From positions 248,001 through 312,000 of the forward strand of contig OZ037932.1 in the NCBI GenBank assembly GCA_964035575.1: DNA of 64,000 nucleotides. The letters are read 5' to 3'. The translations under genes and the position numbers were made by a program. This DNA is from Rhynchopus sp. YZ270_cl-10 (taxonomy: Eukaryota > Euglenozoa > Diplonemea > Diplonemida > Diplonemidae). Shown in pieces: positions 21,101-30,592 of the stretch. Position 1 is the stretch's first letter, and every line of letters starts with the position of its first letter. The notes under the pieces were generated by a model. The model saw only the letters and a program-made list of their open reading frames with translations. It did not search any database and was not told the DNA's origin.

Positions 21101-24100
21101 CAATTTTCGCATTGATTTTGGTTTGTTCATCAGAAAAGGTCGCATATTTGCAGGAAATCCCACAGAAGCTGATGGTCGAGTCTACATGGGGTTCTTCAAC
21201 GGAAGGTAATGGGAGCATCAGATCGGGGTCTACACGGTGTGGCGAGGTGGATTCGTCAGCAAACGGTGCTTCATGCGCAGCGCTGACGGACCCCATCAGG
21301 TCGCCTCCTGAAGAGAAGACGAAGGAAAGGAGGGGAAGGGACATTCCGAAGCGCATCGTTTCGACCTTCTCCTTTGGCTCGACAGTCCCGCCGTGGTTTC
21401 CGTCGGTGGAGATATGGTGGGCACGTTGGTGCTGAGAGGTGCTCTCCATTTGGGTTGCAGCTTTGCGTGCGGCGGCAGATGACATTGTTTCTTCCTTCTT
21501 TGCTGTCGATACGGTTAGTGCTGCAGAATAGTCGTGCGCAACAGCGGCGATGGTGCGTACGTCTCTAAAGTCCAAATAAGCTACCACCTCCTCAGTGCGC
21601 ACGGCGCCTACTTGGTTGTACAGCTTCCCCTTGACGAAGCGTTTTTTCAAACAAATGTCTGCCTGTAGTGGTACCAAGACAAAGTCTTTTGTGAAAACCG
21701 ACTGTACTCCGAAGTTCGTGAGGCTCGCAGAAAGAACCTCGGTGCGATGGTTTTCGTCCTCGGTTTCGTCGTCAAATTGGAGTGCCATGTACTCATCGCG
21801 TAGCGGCGAGCCTTCTGGTACTGTGGTGTGAGTCTTGACAGAGAGCTTTCCAAAGTCGACGATGAATCCGAAGTCGCGTTTGTTTGCGCAAAGGATGGAG
21901 AGCTTGGGGGAGTCCCAGAAGAGGTCCACCTGTGGTGTTGGGGTTGGGGTAGCGTCTTCAGCGGGTTTGGGTTTGGTGCCTTGCTTTTGCGTTTGAATTG
22001 CATCGACACGGTGTTGTACTGAAGGGGCCCAGATGTTTGCGAGAAGGAGATATTCACTGCTAATCACCCACGCATGCATTGCAGAGAACGACGACACCGT
22101 CGCCGTAATCGCAATCGGACCAACCCGCGTCACAACCTTGTTATACCCCTTTGCAACATCGTCTGCATTAGCTTTGACGTAAAAAGCATCGCTTCTTGCT
22201 TCCTTTCCATCTTCCGCTTCATTATTAGGGTTCGACGTTACCACTTCATGCCCCTGAAAATCTTGAACAAAGAGATCCTGAATCACCGCTTCGATGCTTG
22301 AAGAGGTGTCTGGGAGGAGTACATAGGTTGCCTGAAGAGACAGTACGACAGTCGCAGTGCGTGGAATCGTAACGGAGATGGCGGCAAATGAGAAGATATG
22401 CGCGATGTTATGTTCCTGTGGAGGGCCAGGAGGCCAGGGTTCTCCTGGGGCGGGCCAGCCTGAATCAGGCTTGACGTATCCCAACAGACGGTATCCTCCC
22501 GCGCGACATGCCCCATTTCCTAGCAATGAGTCCACTAAGGCGATGAGAACGTCAGGTTGGAGGGAGAGGTGCAGCGTTTTGTCAACTGAATACTCAAGCG
22601 TCTGGTTTTTCACAGGGTTCTCCCCAGATGGGGTATCCCATTTGATGCGGACATCCAAACAGCCCCCTTCTTCCAGATGCATCACCTCACCTTCAACAGC
22701 TCCACTATGCACTACACCGGGGCTGAGAGCAAGCTTTTTGATGATAACGTCATTCTCAAAATCTGTGTTTTTGTACCATCGAAGTGCCATAAGCATTTCA
22801 AGACGTAGTGTATACACCGGAACGCTCTGTTTAATCCAGATTACTTCTAAATCTTTGAAGTCAAATTCATAGGTGAAAGTGTTGCTTCGCTCGCTTTCAA
22901 CGATTTTTTTGTAGGGGAGGGGGCCTGGGGGGTAGGCTGGGCAGTATGCTTCGTACGGCTCCATCAGACCTTCCGCCATCCATCGGAGGAAGCAGCAGTA
23001 CACATTCTCTGTGAGGAACATCACGGTACGTCGCGGCATGGCGATGACGATCTTTGTAGCGGGGTGCCTCTCGTGTGGGTCGTACATAGAGTTGGTGGTG
23101 ATGATGTTCAGTAAGACGGGATCGCGGAACAGCAAGGACCCGGGGCTTTCATCGTAGCATTCTTCGGGGGCAAAGAACTTCACGTTTTTCATTGTGGTGA
23201 TGGTGCGGTAGAGAACGTCGTTTTGGCTTGTTTTCTCTAATGTGTTTGCAACTCCAAGGTGTTCGACTGCAGCGCGGAGTACCCCACGCTCCGCATCTCT
23301 GTCAGGAGGAAGGTTCAGCACAGAGTTGTTTATCTCGATCAAGAATTTGAGCAGATCAAGATACGGCTCTTCTGGGACCTTCGTACGCTCATATAAATCA
23401 AAAGGGGTGACGAAGGAGGCGCCACGCGTTTTGATTTCTTCAAACCCAAAAACCGGTCTCCACGAGAGAAACGCAAGTCTAGTACACAACCCGGACCCAA
23501 AATACTCGAGAAGCGCCCAAAAGAAGGTCTGGAAATAGCTTACTTCGCATGCAGTGATGCTCATTTTGAGTTGATGGGTGAAGGAGATGCCGTAGAAGAA
23601 GGAGGGGCGGTCTGGGGTTACATCTCCTTTCAGTGCACCTCGGTTTGCAAAGGTTACGTATTCAAAAGTAAGCCTTGAGGCGTCGTTGGTGTGCGTAATG
23701 AACTTCGCCCATTTCTTCTTTTGCCCTATATCTTCTGAGGTTGGAGGCGCGCTCGAACCTACCGCACCTCCTCCGAGGGGTGTCTGGTCTTCAATGCTAG
23801 GTTTGTATAGATGACCGTCCATCGCTATGCCATAGGGAGTGTCAAAAAACTGCAAAAAAAAGTCTTCCCCAGAGACATTGATAAACGGCGCACCGTTCTC
23901 TCTGAGGCACGCCACCTCAATCTCGCCTTCTACCTCAAATGAGAACCGGAGACTTTGTTTGAAATCAAATGGGCGTGGAAACTCTGGAGGCCGTTTCATC
24001 TTCTTCCCAGCCCCATTTCGTGCTGTGAGATACCGTGTGTTGCCTGCCATATTCATAAAGATATTTACAATATCCCAAAACTCTTCAAAAGCGGCAACCA

Positions 24101-27100
24101 AAGGGGGTGACAGCAACAACCCCAAATTCTTGCAGAGGATCCCCATCTGCATTGGCGCTTCTTGAGGTTTTTGTGCATTGTAGTATTGCGAGCCCTTCAT
24201 GAAGGTAAGGAGCCATAAGGAAAACCCGGGCTCCCCTTCGTTCGTCCAGAGGATTTGGTTCTGCTCTTTGGTAGGAATATTCATCAGAGAGAAGTTCGGG
24301 AGGGTTTGTGACAGCAAGAAAGACATGGAAGGGGATGCTGGAGAAGAGGTCGTGCTTAAGGAGGTGCTGTCCGGCTTGGTGCAGTCGGTTGTGATGAGCG
24401 AGCTAGAGAAGAGCTCAAACCGGGAGTCATACTCAGTGACACACAACGCCACCCCACACCCCATCAAATTCCATTCGGTGCCAACCCCTCTCGACTGCAG
24501 GCCAATCCCAAAGCCTTCGTCTGCATCGTTGCTCTCATCGGTTGGTATCGGATGTGCCTCTTTCCCTAAGACTTCATCTTCTAAGACAAATTTTAGGTCC
24601 CCCAATTTGACGTCGACTTGCACCCAGGTTTGTTGCGTAGCATTTTCTGGAACCGCTTCTGGTGTTACTGCCGTCTTTGGTAGGTTATCTTGAAAAAGCC
24701 CACCGTCCCCTTTGATTTGCTTAAGAGTACGCAGCCAGCGTTCATGCATTGAAGAGGAAGGGAGCTGGATCCAGAGGCTTTCCGTTTCGTTGATGTCTAC
24801 GATAAGCGCGTTATGAGGCTCTTCAATATCAAATTGCCGGGTACTCAGATCGATTAGCACTGCAATTCTTGAAGCACGTTGTGCCTCATAAATTCGAAGG
24901 TGCGAAACTGTTGCATCTAACTCCACATAATGCCTAGTAGGCTCTGCAGAGCGTACCATATCATCGCGCTTCATAGGCCCCAACGTTAACGCAAAAGCAG
25001 AGCACGACAACTCCGTCTCATCCTCCTCTTCAGACCGTTTAACACTGGTAGAACCTCTCCCGGTAACGTTCGCGGCAAAGTCCATAACGTTCGTCAACGC
25101 TCTCTCCAAGGTGAAGACCTTAGCGCGATTCAGAAACATAGTAAAATTCGGTATATCCCCCTGAAGCTGTACCCGAGGAAGGTGAGGAATCTTTGGAATG
25201 AGAGAGACCGCTGCGGTGATAGAGACGTTCACCTCATTGATAAGAGGCAGTGCGCGGGCCCGGGAGGTAGAGGGGCCTGCAGGGCTTCCGCTGCAATGCT
25301 CGAGAATGAATTCGCGTGGGTTTTCCATTGCGGTGATTGCGAGAAAGTCCTTTGTTGTAGTCGCTACCACCCTTCCATCCTCCGATTTTACCAAATAATG
25401 TGTATAAAAATCGTTGTGGCAAAGAATCGGGACGTCCTCTGGAGTGAAGGTAGGTTTGACACCTCCAGATCCGTTGGAGAGTTCTAGAGTGGCAGCGTTG
25501 ATGCGAGCTTCTCTGTTATGTGACGGACCAGGGTCGGATTGGACTACAACAGTTTCTGCCATGACAACTAACGCAACAGAATCGATTTCTTGGCAGTTTG
25601 AGGGGATAATAAGACACGGTTGCTCCAAGACCACAGAGACCTGCAGATCTGCCCGCCTCTCCAACGCCATTTTCAACGCAGTCAACGGATTTTTCTCGAA
25701 ATTCTTAAACTGCGCTTTCTCCTCCACCTTCTCCCCTTCCGCCCCTGCCTCCAAATCCGCGCAACTCCCGTACACTCCTACCCCCCAAAAGGCGCAAACG
25801 GTTTGAAGCCATACCACGTCGACCACACAATCCATTGGAGAGAGATGTGCGTAGACACTGTATGTTGTGGTTTTTGGTGCAAAGTGTGCGACCCCTTTGT
25901 CTTGGGTGGGTGGGGTGGAGGTAGTGGGTTGGATCCTGCTTTCGGTGACTTCGAAGAGGAGAAGGTTGGAGGCGTTGTGAACAACGCGTTTGAGGAGGGA
26001 GCGGTAGTGGCTACCAGAGAGGCTTTCGGATGCGAGATCGACGTCTTTTAGCCCCATAACGACTTTCCAGGATTTGGACATTTGAGAGAATTGGCAGGTC
26101 AAATCGGTGAGCTTAATGCTTGCGAATGCAACGGAAGGCGCGACGGCGGCAGTAGCATTTAACCCAAAAACGGTTTTGTACTTGAAAATCTCGTCAATTT
26201 CATCCTCAGAGACGCCTGCAGACCGCATTCCCGCGAGTTGCATTGTTAGCAGGTCGGTGGCCTTCATGGTGGCAAGTGTCTTTTGTTTGTCGGGATCGCG
26301 TTTTTCTGTTGCATTGCTTTCCAAGCAAGACAGTAGGTCCGTCGCAGTCCGCGGTGCAGAGGAGTTTTCGCACATTTGAATGAGGGAGTTGTGTATCGTG
26401 AGGCGGATGTGGGTGTGGACGTAGGACAGTGGGATGTCCTGGGTCTGCTTGTTTGGCGTGCTGCCGGAGAGGTCGGAGGCATCGCCTTGGACGGCGTTGC
26501 TCGAACCCTCGAGCTCCCGTTGCTGCCCTTCGTCGTCGTCGATGCCGAGCTCCTCGTAGAATATTTTGCGTTGGCTGAGTGTCAGCTTCTCCGAGGAAAG
26601 GAGGTCCCACACCTTTGACGTTTCCTCGTCAGTCTCGACTTCGTCGGTGTTGGTGTAGCCTAGCCAGCCCCAGAGGCCTGCAGCGGTTTCCTTCTTGGGA
26701 GCAACGTCTTCACGCTCGAGACGCTGTACCCTCTCCACACGGAGCTGGAAATAGGCAAGCCTACGGAAGTAAATGATCGCCTCCACATCAAGCATGTCCT
26801 CAAGGTGCTTCAGCTCGTCCTCCTCCTCCTTGTCGTTGCTGCGGTGCCACGAAGCGGACTGCGTGCGTTTGTAAAGTTCTACGTAACGCGCTTTGTTTGC
26901 GTTACGCTTTTTAAGTTTTTCCCACGAAATTTTAGTTCTGCTTCGTGTTTCTCTACCGACAAGCTGCACGCATTTGAAGGCAAATATCCACCACGCTGCT
27001 GCATTGTCTTTAAGGCTTACTTGAGGTTTGAACTGCCGGAATTTATCAAGAATTGTGAAATCTGCGACATAACGTGCTGTTCTATTGATAGAGTCGTATT

Positions 27101-27998
27101 GCCAACGCTTCAAACGGAAGTGAAAATTTTCGATTTTCGCCTCAATTGTAGTCCTTGGTAGCGTCAAATCCAAGATCGAAGCGCTTTGAGACGAAATATT
27201 TAACGTCACCTCAACCGGCTGTGGTGTGCACAACTGCGAACTCACGGCACCGCTCGCCACCATCACCTCACGCCATTTCTCCATATTCCCTACCTTAGAT
27301 GGTCCGGTCAACCGCGGTGCAACCGGTAGATGATCAATCGAAAAGCACATCCCTCGAAGTCTTCCTAATCGATACTGTCTGGTGCTTGGTTTCTTTTGAG
27401 TTGCATCAGGGGTTTTTTCTGGATCAGGGATAGCGGAAAGCTCCTCAAATTTGATGGTCCAGGCAACGGGGCGGCGTGGATCGGTGCAGGCATCTTCGTA
27501 TCGGATGACGAGGTTGTGGATTGAAACCTCCAAGCTGTTGAGGATATGGCGTGCGATGCGGGCCCCGAAGGTGTCGGATTCTTCATTCAGCTCCTCCTCT
27601 TCGGCTTCTTTGGGGGTGAGGCTGTCTTTCTCTTTCCGTGAGGATTCAAATATACGAAGCTGTTTTTCTTTCCTCATCGCCCGTTTTTTGCGTTCAAGGC
27701 TCTCATTCCATGGCGTAGATTTAATCGGAAGCACCGCAATTTCGACATCACGAACCTCAATTTTGCAGGTCTTAGTATAAAAATTTTTCCACGGAATTTC
27801 AATGCGTAGCCGTCCAATCACTCCACGGTCGATGATAACCGGTAAATCCAAATCGTTCAGTGCTTCTTGCGAGAGTTCGAGATCATTTAAAACCACTTCA
27901 CCGTTCCACATAGAAACCTGAAGGCCCTGTTTGTCCAGGTTTTTGATATACCGGCCAAGATACGTTGTGAACACTGAAGCAACCCATCGTTCCAACAT
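15117..27998 (-). CDS. VPS13: VPS13-family bridge-like lipid transfer protein, 4293 residues, single exon
   Basis: Forms a long hydrophobic groove that moves phospholipids between organelles at contact sites. The chorein N-terminus opens with MLERWVASVFTTYLGRYIKN and EVVLNDLELSQEALNDLDLP. A PH-like domain lies at about 995-1085 (HYVELDATVSHLRIYEAQ, ending HERWLRTLKQI), as in plant-type VPS13. The VPS13 adaptor-binding (SHR-BD) region spans about 2950-3560 (VFLSSSVTVINETPISVELG, RFTPRWIIMNRTLKPLYIRH). A disordered Ser/Pro/Thr linker runs about 3890-4110. The C-terminus is unusual: two copies of a roughly 40-residue unit (WDEF..TT..EF..Y.H.A) near 4150-4195 and 4230-4275. I did not find the DH-like or C-terminal PH domain of yeast Vps13. 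There is no intron in 12.9 kb although other genes here are split. The start is preceded by CCTCTCCCCTCCACG. The family call is near certain. Confidence 0.96.
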   Translation of the reverse strand: MLERWVASVFTTYLGRYIKNLDKQGLQVSMWNGEVVLNDLELSQEALNDLDLPVIIDRGVIGRLRIEIPWKNFYTKTCKIEVRDVEIAVLPIKSTPWNESLERKKRAMRKEKQLRIFESSRKEKDSLTPKEAEEEELNEESDTFGARIARHILNSLEVSIHNLVIRYEDACTDPRRPVAWTIKFEELSAIPDPEKTPDATQKKPSTRQYRLGRLRGMCFSIDHLPVAPRLTGPSKVGNMEKWREVMVASGAVSSQLCTPQPVEVTLNISSQSASILDLTLPRTTIEAKIENFHFRLKRWQYDSINRTARYVADFTILDKFRQFKPQVSLKDNAAAWWIFAFKCVQLVGRETRSRTKISWEKLKKRNANKARYVELYKRTQSASWHRSNDKEEEDELKHLEDMLDVEAIIYFRRLAYFQLRVERVQRLEREDVAPKKETAAGLWGWLGYTNTDEVETDEETSKVWDLLSSEKLTLSQRKIFYEELGIDDDEGQQRELEGSSNAVQGDASDLSGSTPNKQTQDIPLSYVHTHIRLTIHNSLIQMCENSSAPRTATDLLSCLESNATEKRDPDKQKTLATMKATDLLTMQLAGMRSAGVSEDEIDEIFKYKTVFGLNATAAVAPSVAFASIKLTDLTCQFSQMSKSWKVVMGLKDVDLASESLSGSHYRSLLKRVVHNASNLLLFEVTESRIQPTTSTPPTQDKGVAHFAPKTTTYSVYAHLSPMDCVVDVVWLQTVCAFWGVGVYGSCADLEAGAEGEKVEEKAQFKNFEKNPLTALKMALERRADLQVSVVLEQPCLIIPSNCQEIDSVALVVMAETVVVQSDPGPSHNREARINAATLELSNGSGGVKPTFTPEDVPILCHNDFYTHYLVKSEDGRVVATTTKDFLAITAMENPREFILEHCSGSPAGPSTSRARALPLINEVNVSITAAVSLIPKIPHLPRVQLQGDIPNFTMFLNRAKVFTLERALTNVMDFAANVTGRGSTSVKRSEEEDETELSCSAFALTLGPMKRDDMVRSAEPTRHYVELDATVSHLRIYEAQRASRIAVLIDLSTRQFDIEEPHNALIVDINETESLWIQLPSSSMHERWLRTLKQIKGDGGLFQDNLPKTAVTPEAVPENATQQTWVQVDVKLGDLKFVLEDEVLGKEAHPIPTDESNDADEGFGIGLQSRGVGTEWNLMGCGVALCVTEYDSRFELFSSSLITTDCTKPDSTSLSTTSSPASPSMSFLLSQTLPNFSLMNIPTKEQNQILWTNEGEPGFSLWLLTFMKGSQYYNAQKPQEAPMQMGILCKNLGLLLSPPLVAAFEEFWDIVNIFMNMAGNTRYLTARNGAGKKMKRPPEFPRPFDFKQSLRFSFEVEGEIEVACLRENGAPFINVSGEDFFLQFFDTPYGIAMDGHLYKPSIEDQTPLGGGAVGSSAPPTSEDIGQKKKWAKFITHTNDASRLTFEYVTFANRGALKGDVTPDRPSFFYGISFTHQLKMSITACEVSYFQTFFWALLEYFGSGLCTRLAFLSWRPVFGFEEIKTRGASFVTPFDLYERTKVPEEPYLDLLKFLIEINNSVLNLPPDRDAERGVLRAAVEHLGVANTLEKTSQNDVLYRTITTMKNVKFFAPEECYDESPGSLLFRDPVLLNIITTNSMYDPHERHPATKIVIAMPRRTVMFLTENVYCCFLRWMAEGLMEPYEAYCPAYPPGPLPYKKIVESERSNTFTYEFDFKDLEVIWIKQSVPVYTLRLEMLMALRWYKNTDFENDVIIKKLALSPGVVHSGAVEGEVMHLEEGGCLDVRIKWDTPSGENPVKNQTLEYSVDKTLHLSLQPDVLIALVDSLLGNGACRAGGYRLLGYVKPDSGWPAPGEPWPPGPPQEHNIAHIFSFAAISVTIPRTATVVLSLQATYVLLPDTSSSIEAVIQDLFVQDFQGHEVVTSNPNNEAEDGKEARSDAFYVKANADDVAKGYNKVVTRVGPIAITATVSSFSAMHAWVISSEYLLLANIWAPSVQHRVDAIQTQKQGTKPKPAEDATPTPTPQVDLFWDSPKLSILCANKRDFGFIVDFGKLSVKTHTTVPEGSPLRDEYMALQFDDETEDENHRTEVLSASLTNFGVQSVFTKDFVLVPLQADICLKKRFVKGKLYNQVGAVRTEEVVAYLDFRDVRTIAAVAHDYSAALTVSTAKKEETMSSAAARKAATQMESTSQHQRAHHISTDGNHGGTVEPKEKVETMRFGMSLPLLSFVFSSGGDLMGSVSAAHEAPFADESTSPHRVDPDLMLPLPSVEEPHVDSTISFCGISCKYATFSDEQTKINAKIDKVSIVSSSVGNIVQMDGLEGALNTTENDAEDNHTHQDILVNAEGIKLLVVPQVFFGMMNFVYLPYASATMPDTFASPDVITIDDDFELHCDMVLNGGKSLHISGKHKNFIRLTGNLHELHLVGDKPLIRLDPGVTFSITGTRLYLYNRELDEYVDAGDGAYVYAPPKKNEIDKGVPPIPAWKEGDSANSVVLNKSMSCKTGFNLTVHLPESQERPARGVTLHCAGGGTYANTTSTKGETILSSENEASFALTQFSIKPKTVGVKLGSKKAPHSLNGSASIQSPPSSFSGSLRMRPGDIFEESPDSHDDVAHILEPVDKISITMLHNESTLDTTAFHFRLSSADTALLTRAMNSLNSTLSVIRNKAKLKLEQADEDIIRDAIIKAQQDTLSATTATGGKAAEVIERATMKLGVIDCLVVEDSSGFDVPLFFIQLLELEARSETCKEFRSYNLNKVLLNTDYYNLESCEWQTVFSRPIQCQTRYSVTGLHKKEASVGVSWINLLITPQLIKTLKDAQKFGAAFSDPGASVSPKKKKGKDKRAMSPDTPLDDKPIVKASTQFKMYELTNQTGYDLEVFYQADGALSLLPNRAKVDFNFGDKYGKEVMHYVPVAFPGESQQVIDVGRVGTTMVEVPKHTGKIKLFCSVELTETGRKKVFLSSSVTVINETPISVELGLSSGHLIAHSGERVSVPHSELNSSFMKVVPRDMAKGFLYTPAVLGLHYGSFHKLYKEVFVITSTPIVPEATITALRAQGADAAEMALPPNFTCFCQISTDLNIGNTSVTLFPVFSLQNLTGLSLRYQLKTRDEASSKEKKGMLKKIFGNSRKGDELETVAAGEVVTDGVVHFTQADPYSSMYLDVQITQPTGENLKRDPRKFSTPFLIRNPTKNHQGRCSNIVLSDTRGRHVHLVLEFSERMVKISCPLWIINQTTFYLEIALHNPMKLSSESSTNALSAGQSPGDGIKPGRHPFLVAPDPPDKDLVDHLYCRILGGGGDPQWSSKIDISNVGKVGSIECPERGAALPKTIALSVEFPWGNVETRSRVVRFTPRWIIMNRTLKPLYIRHEVKGAGVPGKPRPYSGFVVHPEDSHQEYEGGLSDNLIAMKLHIPSQRHKVHATEEKPKEPLFCKPFLIDKMGETDVNLKYYVTTTHNDRRTMSIMQYTAGGTQVSRESSLFDSSERSTARGDCVEEFDVVRAAIFRKGSIVYVTIDRMEKPPFIIENRTGFSMFAKQLIQQKPEEDPTAKAPTASSPLKTSLRFPPLTTKAFTWDQPERAKIMEIRVYQTDSQTEACSPLAVNLDPKSKETREETLQQRKTTDGTYVFLRVRHRQSTTKISITTDTVIDRWFVAPQIQLSHKLTLSGVSILVQQSMHNMMTEIAHLSLHDIRVIRRREHKNITYSLKIQQLQLDDQRIKSEFPVVLCNKIPRNFDPFISLTIERVIERSSAAMHVQNGRVTLQPLDCRLHDSFLYQLLNFYRTSQEKIQDSDRQVAKTYYTSATVDMESGGSAGAQDGVSTRPLYLEKFIIDTIKLNATLVRSSQDREKDFFRHMLGYLSVFVRGFDDNILIWQKIEIDKHCDRAWLVASMLKDKYYSETTGQLLRVAPGVATVRNVVTDLLKTLPSSKDDQPMQYQTPRKRVRDPLNHGDTGVLGVGRKPDGVPMVDTPRTTPRTSIALIGHAPSVVSTPVALPNFANSGSSVHSSQNTLGTSVGSPPLGSPERDVRTPPGASLSNKNVHTAVKVRSLAGSSAGGGFQPPTLLGALSPSMSTSLERGHQDPTANATPTSSTKEVHLVPLAEPAQDALSGLRTSNENYFAAKEDTVSLPFHETNSSIMTKTRHTAVLQLKKKSWERFHPSCGRTTWEEYGQACTWDEFRQHTTNQEFKKYAHLAVDHYIRANLADPAFKVERQLCRCTEVRRLKETMGPQGLLPPTFPESKEIKLNWYEFAHHSTWDEFKRKTTDEEFHRYSHFARDCLLGTTEQFRKLEMKQELVSMFQM

Positions 27999-28290
27999 CG
28001 TGGAGGGGAGAGGAGGGTCAAATCAAAATAAAAATTCAAAAAAAAAAAGGGAAAGGGTGGGGGGGGGGGGTGAGGAAACGCCAGGCGCGCGCTATTCGTT
28101 AGGGGGGGGATCGCAGTCCCCAGGAATTCCCACTAAGCGTGCAATTTCAGAAAAAAGAAATATTGGAGAGGGGGGGGTTTTTTAGGGTGTGTTTTTTTGT
28201 GTGAAGGGGGGGAGGAGGGTCCACACCCCGTCCTAAGATTGGTGGTTGTGTTTTTATTGGGGGAGGGGGGGACTACTCTGTGGTAGGGGG
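27999..28290 (-). promoter_or_regulatory. VPS13 upstream pyrimidine-rich leader
   Basis: In the gene-sense direction: long C runs, a T11 run, then GACCCTCCTCTCCCCTCCACG before ATG. It could serve transcription or leader splicing. No TATA or initiator element is recognisable. Confidence 0.35.
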
Positions 28291-28492
28291 GTGATCTAAA
28301 ATACGTACTTGGTACTCCTGATAACCCCATTTTGCGTACTTGTTGCGTACTTGTACTTGTTGCGCACTTTGTGCACGAAAAAAAAAAATACAGAAATACC
28401 CTATATTGCGTACTTGGCGCGTACTTGGCATTTTTTATTTCAGGAGCACCAGTACTGCTACGTATTACGTAATAATACGTATTTTAGATCAC
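28291..28492. mobile_element. Short element with inverted ends GTGATCTAAAATACGTA
   Basis: The left end GTGATCTAAAATACGTAC is mirrored by TACGTATTTTAGATCAC at the right, a 16-17 bp inverted repeat about 200 bp apart. The interior is rich in GCGTACTTG repeats. Both flanks are G-rich, so a target duplication cannot be decided. It is likely a non-autonomous DNA transposon. Confidence 0.6.
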
Positions 28493-28700
28493 TGGTGGGG
28501 GGGTTCAGTGTTAAGCGCAGAATTTTTTCATTTATATAAAAGAGGGAGAAAAGGTAGAAACAGAGAAAACAAAAGAAAAAGAACGCACAGTGTGTAAACA
28601 CTGAGTCCTCTCTCCATTCATCTACCTCAAAAAAAAAAAACGCCTATCGTTACGTCGCCCCTCACTTTTTTTTGCTCCATTATTGCACCTTCAAATCTTT

Positions 28701-29666
28701 TCATAAAAACCCTGATCGTATTTTTGCCACCTTTTTGCAGAGTACTCCTTCCCTTATTGTCCCTGCTGATCCCCGCCGCCTCTCCCCGAAGGACTTCAGT
28801 GCAAGCAGACGCACCATTGTGGGTGTCACCGCACCACGTCGGACACCCCCTCCACTAATCCTGTTCCCGAGACTCGATTGCGCACGCACTATTATTTCTT
28901 CGTCATCTTCTTCTTCTTCTCCCACCACACCCGCAACCCACGATGGAGCCCTCGAAGTCAATGGTGATACAGAGGTCGCTTCCCATCCTGCTGCGTCCCT
29001 ATCTTTCTCTCCAATCTGTTTCCCGTCTGTGCTTTCCGGTCGTACCGCCCACGCCTCCGCAGCCTTCGCATCCTTTGCATGCCGTACCACAACCTTGCAA
29101 CACCCATTCCCCCCCTTCAACACCTCAACCGTTATCTCCCCTCTCCCCACCGCCGTGGAGAGGGACGGGATCCCCCCGGCATCTTCTTCGCCAAATTTTT
29201 TCCGAACAAATTTTGGCCGGTCTTTTGGGTGGAGGATTGCGTCGGGGGTTTGGTACTGACGGATATGGCTTGGACCCCCAGCGCTTGGTAGAACCGCTCC
29301 TACGTGGTTACGATATGTTCGCAGATTCGCTTCACGCACCCCACCACGCCGACGAGGACGGGGTTTCCGCAAACAGGTACCCCCCTGGGCAGGGCCGCCA
29401 TTTGACATATGAATCTCAATGGTCACCCCAACCTTCTCCCCTGCTGCTGCTGCCAGGCGGGCCTCCTTTGCCGCCCGGTATGCCCTGAGCTTCCCCCTCG
29501 CGAGCGTATCCTTCCGCACCTGAGTTGCCGCCCGCCTCAAACGGGTCTCCGTATCAACCTGTACATCCTCCCTCCCTGCACTGCACCCCCCTGCTACCGC
29601 TAGCCCCCAGGGGACACCCCCTCCGCGGGCACAGTCGGAATATCGACCATCATAGCTGAGGGGCAT
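28701..29666 (-). CDS. Unknown basic protein, 321 residues
   Basis: Open frame from MPLSYDGRYSDCARGG to KIRSGFL. I do not recognise a domain. Visible features are an Arg-rich helix (TETRLRRAATQVRKDTLARG), a basic patch (KPRPRRRGGVR), the segment VGVTIEIHMSNGGP and an acidic run (GEEEEDDEEI) near residue 250. There is no signal peptide or membrane segment. The start is preceded on the minus strand by CTCCCTCCTCTCTCCCTCCCC, like other genes here. High GC and absence of stops over 966 bases favour a gene. Frame-wide Pro/Ser composition on the opposite strand makes chance openness possible, and short introns could have been missed. Confidence 0.55.
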   Translation of the reverse strand: MPLSYDGRYSDCARGGGVPWGLAVAGGCSAGREDVQVDTETRLRRAATQVRKDTLARGKLRAYRAAKEARLAAAAGEKVGVTIEIHMSNGGPAQGGTCLRKPRPRRRGGVREANLRTYRNHVGAVLPSAGGPSHIRQYQTPDAILHPKDRPKFVRKKFGEEDAGGIPSLSTAVGRGEITVEVLKGGNGCCKVVVRHAKDAKAAEAWAVRPESTDGKQIGEKDRDAAGWEATSVSPLTSRAPSWVAGVVGEEEEDDEEIIVRAQSSLGNRISGGGVRRGAVTPTMVRLLALKSFGERRRGSAGTIREGVLCKKVAKIRSGFL

Positions 29667-30592
29667 ATGGGGAGGGAGAGAGGAGGGAGGAGGGTTACGT
29701 TGTGATAGAGGATGTGATGGGGGGGGAAAATGGTTAAAAAAATTGTTTTGACTATTTAGAATGGGATAGGACTGTTTGGGAAGTGGTAGTGTGGAGTTTT
29801 GTTGGAGAAGGGGGAAGAGAAAAAAAGAGGAAAAGGGGGTTGGATTTCTTTCTTTCGTTTGTTTTTTTTTGTTGTGTTGATTCGCATAAAAAGAAGAAAA
29901 TTGACGGGGATGACTGTGTCAGGGTGCACACATAATAAAGACGCGAGGGAATAGCTGGGGAATTGGAGGGGGGAATTGGAAGGCAGAAAATTGGTGGGAG
30001 AAAAAAATAACACACAGCACTGAAAGAAGCGATAAGCGGGTGGGGTGGGGTGGGGTGGGGGATTTTTTTTGTGAGTTTTTTTTTGTTGTACAGAACAGAG
30101 AGGTCTGGGGGGGTGTGGTGAGGTGAGAGGGAGAGGGGGAATTTCCCCCACGAGCGGACACCAAAAAAAAGCGAATCACGTTGTGTTTTTTTGGCACAAC
30201 CCATACAAAGAAATCAGAGCAAAAAAAAGAAAGGTTTTTTGATAAAAACGGCAAAATAATCTCTAAAAGGGTATGCTCGATTACAGTCAACAAACATTGG
30301 TTTTAAAAACCCTCTTTGAGTTTTGAAATCCTACACTACACCTTAGGTTTTTGCAAACGCAATGTATCCACTAAGAAAATATTCCAAGACGCTCCTAAAA
30401 CGAGAGAAAAAAAAGACAAAACGGTATCGCTTCAAGATAAAAGGCATCCTGCAGTAGAAAGGCGAATATGTCACCCTCCTTCGCTACACAGTTTTTTTTT
30501 TTTTGAGAAATAGGTAAGAGAACAGGTTTGGTATTGATAACCCCCCCTATGACTCCTTGATTTAAAGACAATAGTAACTCTGATAGGCAAAA
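29667..30592. other. Spacer without a recognisable gene
   Basis: Purine-rich on the plus strand, with repeated TGGGG (GTGGGGTGGGGTGGGG near 30040). It marks the start of the 18-kb gene-free block. Confidence 0.45.

Noticed and set aside
15160-27780. Many plus-strand frames of 60-226 residues opposite VPS13
   Set aside because: Shadow frames of a GC-balanced coding exon. VPS13 is continuous and recognisable on the minus strand.
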